Of a stretch of DNA of 64,000 nt, positions 56,245-63,610 are shown piece after piece. The notes under the pieces are model-generated. The model made no database searches. It saw only the letters and a list, made by a program, of their open reading frames with translations, and was not told the DNA's origin. This stretch comes from ZC4RG20 sp963782445 (GTDB lineage: Bacteria > Pseudomonadota > Gammaproteobacteria > Steroidobacterales > Rariloculaceae). Made by a program: the position numbers and the translations under genes. Positions within the stretch are counted from its first letter, which is position 1. Every line of letters begins with the position of its first letter. The stretch covers positions 3,906,001 through 3,970,000 of the forward strand of contig CAWAJM010000001.1 in assembly GCA_963782445.1 (NCBI GenBank), read 5' to 3'.

Positions 56245-56277
56245 GGCCGGGCGAAATTGTGATTTGGCCGCCCGGCC
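56245..56277. other. Strong stem-loop between helicase and RRM genes
   Basis: GGCCGGGCG (56245-56253) pairs with CGCCCGGCC (56269-56277). Inside, AAAT pairs with ATTT around TGTG, so the element can form a long hairpin. No T run follows on the plus strand, so it looks less like a terminator than a leader or attenuator structure for the RRM gene starting 43 nt later. Confidence 0.5.
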
Positions 56278-56319
56278 GACCGGGTTACCACAAATCACTA
56301 TTTCCGAGAATCGAACTAT

Positions 56320-56583
56320 ATGAACATCTATGTAGGAAACCTCGCTTACGACGTGACGGAGGAACAGCTGCGTTCCGCCTTCGTGAAATTCGGCAACGTC
56401 ACGCGCGTCAACGTCATCATCGACCGCGAAACGGGCCGCTCCAAGGGCTTCGGCTTCGTCGAGATGCCGGACGACTCGGATGCGGACGCCGCGATCAAGG
56501 GCCTCAACGGCACCGAGCTCGACGGCCGCAGCCTCAAGGTCAGCGAGGCCCGTCCCCGGGAGCAGAACCGGCCGCGCTTCTAG
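56320..56583 (+). CDS. RRM-domain RNA-binding protein
   Basis: An 87-residue single RRM of the Rbp type. RNP2 is IYVGNLAYDV at residues 3-12 and RNP1 is KGFGFVEM at about 43-50, both canonical with the aromatic residues that stack on RNA; INGRETGRS-like spacing (DRETGRSKG) is typical. A short basic tail (EARPREQNRPRF) follows. Bacterial single-RRM proteins are often cold-induced RNA chaperones. The helicase gene just upstream is a natural partner. ATG 56320 gives the standard MNIYVGNL start. Confidence 0.93.
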   Translation: MNIYVGNLAYDVTEEQLRSAFVKFGNVTRVNVIIDRETGRSKGFGFVEMPDDSDADAAIKGLNGTELDGRSLKVSEARPREQNRPRF

Positions 56584-56646
56584 CGCTTCCGCCAGGCGGC
56601 GCGGGTGCCCGCAGGGCGCCCGCGCCCGTCTCCTCGGAGAGCTGAC

Positions 56647-58416
56647 TTGGGAGTAAACGCCTGGCTCACGATGGGGGTCGTGGGCCTCATGATCGTTTTG
56701 CTGGCCGCGACACGCATCGCGGCCGATGTCCTGCTCGTCGCCGCGCTGACCGTGCTGATTCTCGCGCACGTGATCTCGCCGGCCGATGCGCTTGCCGGCC
56801 TCGGCAATCCGGGCCTTGCCACCGTGGCCGTGCTCTACGTCGTCGTGGCCGGTCTCGTCGACACGGGCGCCGTCTACGCCGTCGGTGCCCGCCTGCTCGG
56901 ACGGCCGAAGACGGTTTCCTCGGCACTCATGCGCCTCATGCTGCCGGTCACGGCCGTCAGCGCGTTTCTCAACAACACGCCCGTCGTCGCGATGCTCGTG
57001 CCCGTCGTCGAGGACTGGGCCAAGCGCTCGGGCCTGTCCGTGTCCAAGCTCATGATGCCGCTGAGCTACGCGGCGATCCTCGGCGGCACCTGCACGCTGA
57101 TCGGCACGAGCACGAACATCATCGTCAACGGCCTCGTGCAGCAGCGCACGAGCCTCCATCCCATCGGCTTCTTCTCGATCGGCGCGCTGGGCCTGCCGAC
57201 TGCCGTCATCGGCCTGCTGTTCGTCCTCGCGGCGCATCGCTGGCTGTTACCCGAACGGCGGCCGCCGCTGCGCGAATCCGGCGAGGGCCGCGAGTACACG
57301 ATCGAGATGCTCGTCGAGGAGACGAGCCCCATGATCGGCAAGAGCGTCGAGCAAGCCGGTCTCCGGCACCTGCCCGGCGCCTTCCTCGCGGAGATCGAGC
57401 GCGCCGACACCGTGCTTCCGGCCGTTGCGCCGACGGAAATCCTGCGGGTCGGTGACCGTCTCCTGTTCGTCGGCGTCGTCGGCTCGGTCGTCGACCTGCT
57501 GCGCATGCGCGGCCTCGTGCCCGCTCCGGAGCAGCTGTTCAAGCTTTCCGCGCCGCGCCCCGAGCGGCGCCTCGTCGAAGTCGTCGTCTCCGCGAGCTGC
57601 CCGCTCGTCGGGCACACCATCCGCGCGGGCCGTTTCCGCTCGCGCTACGACGCCGTCGTCATCGCGGCGGCCCGCAACGGCCGCCGGCTGCGCGGCAAGA
57701 TAGGCGACATCGAGCTGCAGGCCGGCGACACGCTGTTGCTCGAGACGCGCCCCTCGTTTCCGACCCAACAGCGCAACTCGCGCGACTTCCTGCTCGTCAG
57801 CGAGGTGCAGAACGCCGCGCTGCCGCGCCACGACCGAGCCTGGCTCGCGGCGCTGATCCTCGCCGGCATGGTGGCACTGGCCGCGACCGGCGTGCTTTCC
57901 ATGCTCGAGGCCGCGCTCGTCGCGGCAGGGCTCATGCTCGCCACCCGTTGCACGACCACGAGCGCCGCGCGTGCGAGCGTCGACTGGTCCGTCCTCATCG
58001 TCATCGGCGCCGCCTTGGGGCTAGGCCGCGCGCTCGAGGCCAGCGGCGCGGCCCACGTGGTCGCCTCCGCCTGGATCGGCGCACTCGGCGGCAGCCCGTG
58101 GCTCGCGCTGCTCGCGGTCTACGTGATCACGAGCGCGTTCACGGCGTTGATCACGAACAACGCCGCCGCCGTCATCGTGTTCCCGATCGCCCAGGCGACG
58201 GCCGCCTCGCTCGGCGTGAGCCTCTGGCCCTTCGTCTTCGTCATCATGATGGCGGCATCGGCGAGCTTCGCGACGCCGATCGGGTATCAGACGAACCTCA
58301 TGGTCTACGGGCCGGGCGGCTACCGGTTCTCGGACTACGTCCGTTTCGGACTGCCGCTCAGCGTGCTGCTCGGGGCCGTCGCCGTGCTGCTGGCACCGGT
58401 GATCTGGCCGTTCTGA
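56647..58416 (+). CDS. SLC13/DASS-type permease with TrkA-C domains
   Basis: A 589-residue transporter (CitMHS/DASS superfamily) with two membrane halves and two regulatory TrkA-C domains between them. First half: PVTAVSAFLNNTPVVAMLVPVVEDWA and GGTCTLIGTSTNIIVNGL, the paired hairpin signatures. TrkA-C repeats occupy about 200-370 (EMLVEETSPMIGKSV, LVEVVVSASCPLVGHTI). Second half: TSAFTALITNNAAAVIVFPIA and ATPIGYQTNLMVYGPGGY. Substrate may be an anion such as sulfate or a dicarboxylate. The start is TTG 56647, preceded by CGGAGAG; ATG 56671 is an alternative. Confidence 0.85.
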   Translation: MGVNAWLTMGVVGLMIVLLAATRIAADVLLVAALTVLILAHVISPADALAGLGNPGLATVAVLYVVVAGLVDTGAVYAVGARLLGRPKTVSSALMRLMLPVTAVSAFLNNTPVVAMLVPVVEDWAKRSGLSVSKLMMPLSYAAILGGTCTLIGTSTNIIVNGLVQQRTSLHPIGFFSIGALGLPTAVIGLLFVLAAHRWLLPERRPPLRESGEGREYTIEMLVEETSPMIGKSVEQAGLRHLPGAFLAEIERADTVLPAVAPTEILRVGDRLLFVGVVGSVVDLLRMRGLVPAPEQLFKLSAPRPERRLVEVVVSASCPLVGHTIRAGRFRSRYDAVVIAAARNGRRLRGKIGDIELQAGDTLLLETRPSFPTQQRNSRDFLLVSEVQNAALPRHDRAWLAALILAGMVALAATGVLSMLEAALVAAGLMLATRCTTTSAARASVDWSVLIVIGAALGLGRALEASGAAHVVASAWIGALGGSPWLALLAVYVITSAFTALITNNAAAVIVFPIAQATAASLGVSLWPFVFVIMMAASASFATPIGYQTNLMVYGPGGYRFSDYVRFGLPLSVLLGAVAVLLAPVIWPF

Positions 58417-58430
58417 CGGGTCGGCTCGGC

Positions 58431-58455
58431 GTGGCGTGGCGTGGCGTGGCGTGGC
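58431..58455. repeat. GTGGC pentamer run, five copies
   Basis: (GTGGC)5 immediately after the permease stop and 13 bp before palindromic copy B. A simple sequence repeat, possibly prone to slippage but in non-coding DNA. Confidence 0.8.
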
Positions 58456-58467
58456 CTTAGGCCGCAT

Positions 58468-58645
58468 GATTCATGAGCGGGTTCTTGCGCTGGTGGTAGC
58501 CGGAGGCTTGCGCAGACGGGCGCTTTCGGGGACGCCATGAACCCGTCCATGGGGGCTCCGTAGCGCGCCGTCCCTGGCGCGCACGGCCCCGAAAGCGCCC
58601 GTCTGCGCAAGCCTCCTCTGCGACGGCGGCGGCCGTTCATGAATC
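58468..58645. repeat. Palindromic intergenic repeat, intact copy B
   Basis: A 178-bp element that is the uninterrupted reference for this family. Terminal inverted repeats GATTCATGAGCGG (58468-58480) and CCGTTCATGAATC (58633-58645) differ by one base. Long arms (GAGGCTTGCGCAGACGGGCG and its complement) and a nested inner stem (GCGCGCC/GGCGCGC around GTCCCT) follow. The centre TGAACCCGTCCATGGGGGCTC is where the IS1111-type element entered copy C. The remaining 58646-58833 is GC-rich with nothing recognisable. Confidence 0.88.
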
Positions 58646-58833
58646 CTGCTGCCACGGCGCGAGGAACTCGCTGGTGCGAAGACGCCCGGCCCTGGGGTCT
58701 TCGCGAATGCGGCGGCCCGCGGTCCGCGGTCGCGCCGCCCCGATACGCACGGCGCCGCAGACGCCGGCGCGGGCCGACGGCCGCAGCCACCGCTAGTGCG
58801 CTCTTCAAACTATGGCCGGGTCGGTATCCGGCT

Positions 58834-59481
58834 TCAGGCTCGGCGCCACCGTCGACTCTTTGCACGCAGCAGCCACCAGTCGGTCAGCGTCCAGCCGGCC
58901 GCCTCGAGCCAGTCGGCTCCGGGCGGCGCCCGCCGCGGGCGGCCCGGCGTGAAGCCGAGGCGGCCGAGCAGCCGCGCGATCCTGACGTTTTGCGTCACGG
59001 TGACGCAGCGGATCTCGGCGAGGCCGAGGGCGCCGAAACCGAAGTCGAGCAGCAGCCGCGAGGCTTCGCCCGCGAGGCCGCGGCCCCAGCGCTCGGGCGC
59101 GAGCTCGATGCCGAACTCCGCGTAGCCCTGGGGCAGGCGGCCGCCGAACAGACTGCAGCAACCGATGAGCCGCCCCGGTTCGTCCTCGCCTGCCGGCTCG
59201 GCGATCGCGAGCCCGAAGTTGCGCCGCGGTCGCTCCACGGCCCACGCCACGAAGCGCTCGAGCAGCCGCAGCGAGGCGGCCGGCGCGACGGTGTCCGCGG
59301 CATAGAACGCCGCGCAGCGCGGGTCGCGGCGGTACCGCGCAAACTCAGCGGCGTCGGCCGACGCGAAGTCACGCAGCCGGACGCGCGGTCCGGCGAGCAC
59401 GGCGGGCGGCGCCTTGAGGGTCGGGCCGCGCGGGGCCCGGCCCCTCGCAGCCGCCCAAGCCGTGGTCAGGGACGTCCTCAT
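58834..59481 (-). CDS. GNAT-family N-acetyltransferase (RimJ/RimL type)
   Basis: A 215-residue acetyltransferase. After a 30-residue leader it shows the RimJ/L pattern VRLRDFASADAAEFARYRRDP, NFGLAIAEPAGEDEPGRLIGCCSLF (strands 2-3), YAEFGIELAPERWGRGLAGEASRLLLDFGF (motif A, acetyl-CoA loop) and RCVTVTQNVRIARLLGRLGF (motif B). The substrate is unknown (protein N-terminus or small amine). It overlaps the macrodomain gene by 4 bases and is the last of a coupled three-gene set, GNAT-macro-GNAT. Confidence 0.83.
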   Translation of the reverse strand: MRTSLTTAWAAARGRAPRGPTLKAPPAVLAGPRVRLRDFASADAAEFARYRRDPRCAAFYAADTVAPAASLRLLERFVAWAVERPRRNFGLAIAEPAGEDEPGRLIGCCSLFGGRLPQGYAEFGIELAPERWGRGLAGEASRLLLDFGFGALGLAEIRCVTVTQNVRIARLLGRLGFTPGRPRRAPPGADWLEAAGWTLTDWWLLRAKSRRWRRA

Positions 59482-60008
59482 GCCTTCGGCGCCGCGCGCG
59501 GGTTCGAGCCGAGCAGCGCTTGGTAAACGCCGAGATCGCGGGCCGAGAAGCAGCAGAAGACGACCCTCTCGGGCGCGTGCGGGCGCCCCTCGAAGTCCTT
59601 GACGGCCCGCACGGCGACAGGCGCGGCCAAGTCGATCGGATAACCGTAGGCGCCCGTGCCGATCGACGGGAAAGCCAACGAGGCGACGCCTTGCTCCGCG
59701 GCGAGCTCGAGCGAGCGCCGATAACAGGCGTAGAGCAGATCCGGCTCGCCGTGGCGGCCACCGCGCCAGACCGGCCCGACGGCATGGATGACGAAACGGG
59801 CCTTGAGACGGAAGCCCGGCGAGATGCGCGCGTCGCCCGCGTCGCAGGGGCCGAGCGGGCGGCAGGCCTCGAGCAGCTCGGGTCCGGCGGCCCGATGGAT
59901 AGCCCCGTCGACACCGCCGCCGCCGAGCAGCGAGGTGTTCGCGGCGTTCACGATGGCGTCGACGTCGAGCGTCGTGATGTCCGCGCGGATGGCCTCGAGG
60001 TTCAGCAT
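59478..60008 (-). CDS. Macrodomain protein (ADP-ribose / O-acetyl-ADP-ribose hydrolase type)
   Basis: A 176-residue macrodomain of the YmdB/TARG-like group that removes acetyl or ADP-ribose groups. IRADITTLDVDAIVNAANTSLLGGGGVDGAIHRAAGPELLEACR gives the ADP-ribose-binding Asn-Ala-Ala-Asn and the glycine loop; FVIHAVGPVWRGGRH and LAFPSIGTGAYGYP complete the site. It overlaps its upstream GNAT neighbour by 7 bases and the downstream one by 4 bases, so all three are made together. The link of acetyl transfer and ADP-ribose chemistry is suggestive of one pathway, such as deacetylating a product of the flanking enzymes, but unproven. Confidence 0.92.
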   Translation of the reverse strand: MLNLEAIRADITTLDVDAIVNAANTSLLGGGGVDGAIHRAAGPELLEACRPLGPCDAGDARISPGFRLKARFVIHAVGPVWRGGRHGEPDLLYACYRRSLELAAEQGVASLAFPSIGTGAYGYPIDLAAPVAVRAVKDFEGRPHAPERVVFCCFSARDLGVYQALLGSNPRAAPKA

Positions 60009-60550
60009 CCTGCCGCAGGCCGTGCGCGCCAGATCTCCGAGCGCAACGCCCAGCGTTCATGGTCGCGCCAGCGGCCCGCGATCTTGAGGTAGTTGGGCGA
60101 GTATCCCTCGCGCTCGAAGCCGAGGCCGCGCACGAGCGCTATCGAGCGCGCATTGCCGGGCTGGATATTGGCCTCGAGACGATGCAGCCGGTGCATGCCG
60201 AAGGCCTGGCGGATTACGGCCGCCACCCCCGCATGCATGTAGCCCCGTCGCGCGTGAGGCTCGAGCGCGTAGTACCCGAGATACGCGGAGCGGAACGCGC
60301 CCCGCACGATCTCGGTGACGTTGACGACACCGGCCAGATCGCCGGCGCGCGTGCAGACGAGATAGCTGAGCTGCGTGGGCGTCTCGGCGCGCGCCACGAA
60401 CGCTTCGAACTGCTCGGGCGTCGAGGGTGCGCGAACCCAGCGGCCGTGCAGGGCCCGGCTCCTCGCGACGGCCGTCAGGAAAGCCTCGACCCGCGCGAGC
60501 GCCGGGCGTTCGAGCCGGACCCCCGCCCCCGATCGTACAGCGCTCCCCAC
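60002..60550 (-). CDS. GNAT-family N-acetyltransferase (RimJ-like)
   Basis: A 182-residue acetyltransferase, first gene of the GNAT-macro-GNAT set. TQLSYLVCTRAGDLAGVVNVTEIVRGAFRSAYLGYYALEPHARRGYMHAGVAAVIRQAF contains motif A (acetyl-CoA binding), and HRLHRLEANIQPGNARSIALVRGLGFEREGYSPNYLKIAGRWRDHERWAL is the typical RimJ end. RimJ-type enzymes acetylate ribosomal protein N-termini or other substrates. It starts at GTG 60550. It is divergent from the dehydrogenase gene at 60676. Confidence 0.85.
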   Translation of the reverse strand: MGSAVRSGAGVRLERPALARVEAFLTAVARSRALHGRWVRAPSTPEQFEAFVARAETPTQLSYLVCTRAGDLAGVVNVTEIVRGAFRSAYLGYYALEPHARRGYMHAGVAAVIRQAFGMHRLHRLEANIQPGNARSIALVRGLGFEREGYSPNYLKIAGRWRDHERWALRSEIWRARPAAGC

Positions 60551-60675
60551 GACTCTCGTCAGACCTCGCTGAGCATGTTTGCCACGGCGTCCCGCCCGTC
60601 CTCGCGCCGCGCCGGCGCACGACCCGCCGATAGTATCATTCGGGGCGACGCGAACGACGACGGCAGGAGGGGCGC

Positions 60676-61605
60676 ATGGCTGAACGCATAGGCTTCATCG
60701 GTCTCGGTGTCATGGGCACGCCCATGGCGGCCCACCTCGCGAAAGCCGGCTACGAGCTCCTCGTCTACGACATCGATGCCGAGAAAGCGCGCCGGCTCGC
60801 GGCACAGGAGGGCGTCGAGGCGGCCGCCAGTCCGCGCGAGGTCGCGGGCGCGGCCTCCATCGTCGTCACCATGCTGCCGTCCGGCGAGTATGTGCGGGAC
60901 GTCGCGCTCGGCGCCGACGGTCTCCGCGAGGGTTTCCGAGGCGGCGAGCTGCTCCTCGACACCTCCTCGTCCGAACCCTGGTTCACGGCCGAGACGGCCG
61001 CAGCGCTCGCCGAACGCGGCGTCGACACCGTCGACGCACCGGTCTCGGGGGCCGAGTGGGGCGCCAAGGCCGCTGAGCTCGTGTTCATGGTCGGCGGCAA
61101 AGCCGAAGCCGTCGAGCGCGCGCGGCCGCTGCTCGAGGTCATGGGCACGCGCATCTTTCAACTGGGCGGGCTCGGCGCCGGCCATACCATGAAGTCGATC
61201 AACAATACGATTACGGCCATGACGCTGCTCGCGACGTCGGAAGGCCTCGCCCTCGGCACGAAGCTCGGCCTGGATCCCAATGTCATGACGGACGTGCTCA
61301 ACGTCTCGACGGGCATGTCGTGGGTCAGCCGGACGCACATCAAGCAGCGCATCACGAACCGCACCTTCGACGATCCGTTCAAGCTCGAGCTCATGGTCAA
61401 GGACGTGAGGATCGCCCTCGGGCTCGCCGCCGAGCGGTCGCTGCCGCTGCCGTTCAGCGCGCTCGGCCGCGAGCTGTGGCAGGCGGCTGCCGAGGCGGCG
61501 GGCCCCGGCGCCAGCGTCAGCGAGCTCGTGCGCGCGGTCGAGCGGCGGGCCGGCGTCGAGATCCGGCCCGGCCCCGCGCCGGCCGAGAAAGCCGAGGAGG
61601 CCTAG
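60676..61605 (+). CDS. Beta-hydroxyacid dehydrogenase (3-hydroxyisobutyrate dehydrogenase family)
   Basis: A 309-residue NAD(P)-dependent oxidoreductase. IGFIGLGVMGTPMAAHLAKAGYELLVYD is the Rossmann GxGxxG, DAPVSGAEWGAKAAELVFMVGG the substrate loop (DAPVSGG in the family), and GHTMKSINNTITAM has the catalytic lysine. ATG 60676 is preceded by AGGAGG. It ends overlapping the convergent MocA-type gene by 4 bases. Together with 39275 and 62653 it is the third member of this family in the window, but clearly a different subgroup. The 3-hydroxyacid substrate is unknown. Confidence 0.9.
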   Translation: MAERIGFIGLGVMGTPMAAHLAKAGYELLVYDIDAEKARRLAAQEGVEAAASPREVAGAASIVVTMLPSGEYVRDVALGADGLREGFRGGELLLDTSSSEPWFTAETAAALAERGVDTVDAPVSGAEWGAKAAELVFMVGGKAEAVERARPLLEVMGTRIFQLGGLGAGHTMKSINNTITAMTLLATSEGLALGTKLGLDPNVMTDVLNVSTGMSWVSRTHIKQRITNRTFDDPFKLELMVKDVRIALGLAAERSLPLPFSALGRELWQAAAEAAGPGASVSELVRAVERRAGVEIRPGPAPAEKAEEA

Positions 61606-62627
61606 CCGACCTTTTCCACGCGGTGTGAGCCGGCCGACTTCACGACGGCTTCCGTCACGGACGCCCCGTGCACCATCTCCTCGAGCGGAATCGGGAACGC
61701 CTCGACGCCCTGAGCGGCCCGCGCGAACGACTCGAGCGCGGCATGCGTCACGTCGCATTTCTCGGCCTGCCAGGTCTCGGCCGGACCCTTGAGCGGCTTG
61801 AACGTGCACGTGCCGAAAAGCCGCGTGCGCCGCTCCTCCGAGGACGCCCCGGCGACGTGCGTCATGCCCTCGAGCCGCACGTAGCCTTTCGAGCCATAGA
61901 CTTGGAAGCTGAAGCCGCCTCCGGTCGCCGTCATGGTCGCGAGGTATCCCGACATGCCTTCCTTCATCCTGAACAGGATCGAAGTCGTGTCGTCGGCGTC
62001 GATTTCGACCGCGCGCCGGAAACTCTGGCAGTAGACCTCGTCGATGGGACCGCACAGATCGATCATGCCGTCGATGGCGTGCACGCCCATGGGCGTCAGG
62101 CCGCCGCAGGGCGTCTCCTCCTTGTCGGCGCGCCACGCCTCGGCCTTGAGGAAGAGCGCGTTAGGAAACGTCATCGTGGCTTCGCAGTGCAACACGACGC
62201 CGAGGTCCCCCGAGTCGATGCGCTCGCGCAGCTTCTTCATTTCCGGATGCCAGCGGCGGTTGTAGCCGAGACCGAGGATGACGCCGGCGCGGCGCACGGC
62301 TTCCGCGGCTTCCTCGGCACCGGCCTTCGTGAGCGCGAGCGGCTTCTCGCAGAACACGTGCTTGCCGCGCTCGGCGGCCGCGACGACCTGCTCGACGTGC
62401 TTCGAGTGCGGCGTCGCGAGCACGACGGCGTCGATGCCGGGATCCGCAAGCAGGCTCTCGTAGCTGTCGTGCAGCCGCAGCGACTGCGCCGCAGCGAAGC
62501 TCTTGGCGTCCTCGTTGGCCGTGCGGGTCGCCCCCGCGACGAAGCGAATTTGGTCGCTCTGGCCGGCGACGGCCTCCACGAGCGTCTTACCCCACCAGCC
62601 GAGCCCCACGATACCAGCGTTGATCAC
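61602..62627 (-). CDS. Gfo/Idh/MocA-family oxidoreductase
   Basis: A 341-residue NAD(P)-dependent sugar or cyclitol dehydrogenase. NAGIVGLGWWGKTLVEAV is the nucleotide-binding motif; GIDAVVLATPHSKHVEQVVAAAERGKHVFCEKPLALT includes the EKP with the conserved lysine. A second domain holds GGLTPMGVHAIDGMIDLCG, with a His typical of the active site. The start is GTG 62627, with GGAGG 8 nt upstream. It is cotranscribed with the dehydrogenase at 62653 and the EboE-like gene, suggesting a shared pathway on a cyclitol or sugar-derived compound. Confidence 0.9.
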   Translation of the reverse strand: MINAGIVGLGWWGKTLVEAVAGQSDQIRFVAGATRTANEDAKSFAAAQSLRLHDSYESLLADPGIDAVVLATPHSKHVEQVVAAAERGKHVFCEKPLALTKAGAEEAAEAVRRAGVILGLGYNRRWHPEMKKLRERIDSGDLGVVLHCEATMTFPNALFLKAEAWRADKEETPCGGLTPMGVHAIDGMIDLCGPIDEVYCQSFRRAVEIDADDTTSILFRMKEGMSGYLATMTATGGGFSFQVYGSKGYVRLEGMTHVAGASSEERRTRLFGTCTFKPLKGPAETWQAEKCDVTHAALESFARAAQGVEAFPIPLEEMVHGASVTEAVVKSAGSHRVEKVG

Positions 62628-62652
62628 GTCGCAATCCTCCCGTTAACCTTTT

Positions 62653-63528
62653 TTACTCGAGCCCGCTGGCGCGCGCCTGATCGCGCGCCATGACGGCCCA
62701 GTCGAGATCGCTCTCGCCATGTGCGACGGCACCGAGCAGGCGGTCGCGATAGACGTTGCAGCTCGGCAGCGGCACGCCGGCCGCCTGGCCCGCCGCCAGC
62801 GCGAGCGTCGCGTCCTTGAGCCCGAGCGATGTCGTGAAGCCGACCTGATCGTAGCCCTGGCGCGCGATGATCGCGCCATAAACCTTGTAGGCCGGGGACG
62901 CGAACAGACCGTCGGTCAAGACCTCGTTGAACACGGCCGCGTCGACACCGAACTTGCGCGTCAGTGCGAAGCCCTCGCCCATGGCCTCGATGGCACAGCC
63001 GAGCACCATGTTGTTCGCGAGCTTGACGGCCGCGGCACCGGCGGGGTTCGTGCCGGCGTTGAACGTGCGCCGGCCGGCCACGTCGAAAAGCGGCTGAAGC
63101 TTGGCGATCGCATCGGCGGGCCCCGCGGGCACGATACCGAGCTGCCCCGCGGCCGCGGCGTCGGGCCGCCCGAGCACGGGCGTCGCGACAAGGACCTGGC
63201 CGGCCTCGGCGTGAATCTTGTCGAGCTCCGTGAGCGCGGCGACGCTGTGCGTGCCCATGGGCACATGGATCGCGCCCTTGGCGAGGGCATCGCGAAGACC
63301 GCCGTGCACGACCTCGAACAAGGCCTTGTCGTCCGTCAGCATCGTGAACACGGCCTCGCGGCCCGTGCAGGCCTCGGCCACCGAGCCTGCGACCTTCGCG
63401 CCGCGCTTCTCGAGCTCCGCGGCCTTCTCGCGCGTACGGTTATAGACCACGAGGTCGTGACCCGCATCGAGCAGGCGCCCCGAGATGGCCTGGCCCATGC
63501 GGCCGAGGCCGATAAATCCTATTTTCAT
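62653..63528 (-). CDS. Beta-hydroxyacid dehydrogenase (3-hydroxyisobutyrate dehydrogenase-like), intact paralogue
   Basis: A 291-residue dehydrogenase. KIGFIGLGRMGQAISGRLLDAGHDLVVYNRTREKA (cofactor site), HVPMGTHSVAALTELD, LVATPVLGRPDAAAAGQLGIVPAG and AVKLANNMVLG with the catalytic Lys are clear. It ends PSCNVYRDRLLGAVAHGESDLDWAVMARDQARASGLE, nearly the same as the frameshifted gene at 39275-40157, so the two are close paralogues. ATG 63528 follows GGAGCGGAGG. It precedes the MocA-type gene and follows the EboE-like gene on the same strand, likely one operon. Confidence 0.9.
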   Translation of the reverse strand: MKIGFIGLGRMGQAISGRLLDAGHDLVVYNRTREKAAELEKRGAKVAGSVAEACTGREAVFTMLTDDKALFEVVHGGLRDALAKGAIHVPMGTHSVAALTELDKIHAEAGQVLVATPVLGRPDAAAAGQLGIVPAGPADAIAKLQPLFDVAGRRTFNAGTNPAGAAAVKLANNMVLGCAIEAMGEGFALTRKFGVDAAVFNEVLTDGLFASPAYKVYGAIIARQGYDQVGFTTSLGLKDATLALAAGQAAGVPLPSCNVYRDRLLGAVAHGESDLDWAVMARDQARASGLE

Positions 63529-63610
63529 TCCTCCGCTCCCTGAATCGTTCTCGTGATTGCGTCGCGGCGGCGCGGCGCCGAACTTCGCCGGCGCCGTACG
63601 AACCGATCGG

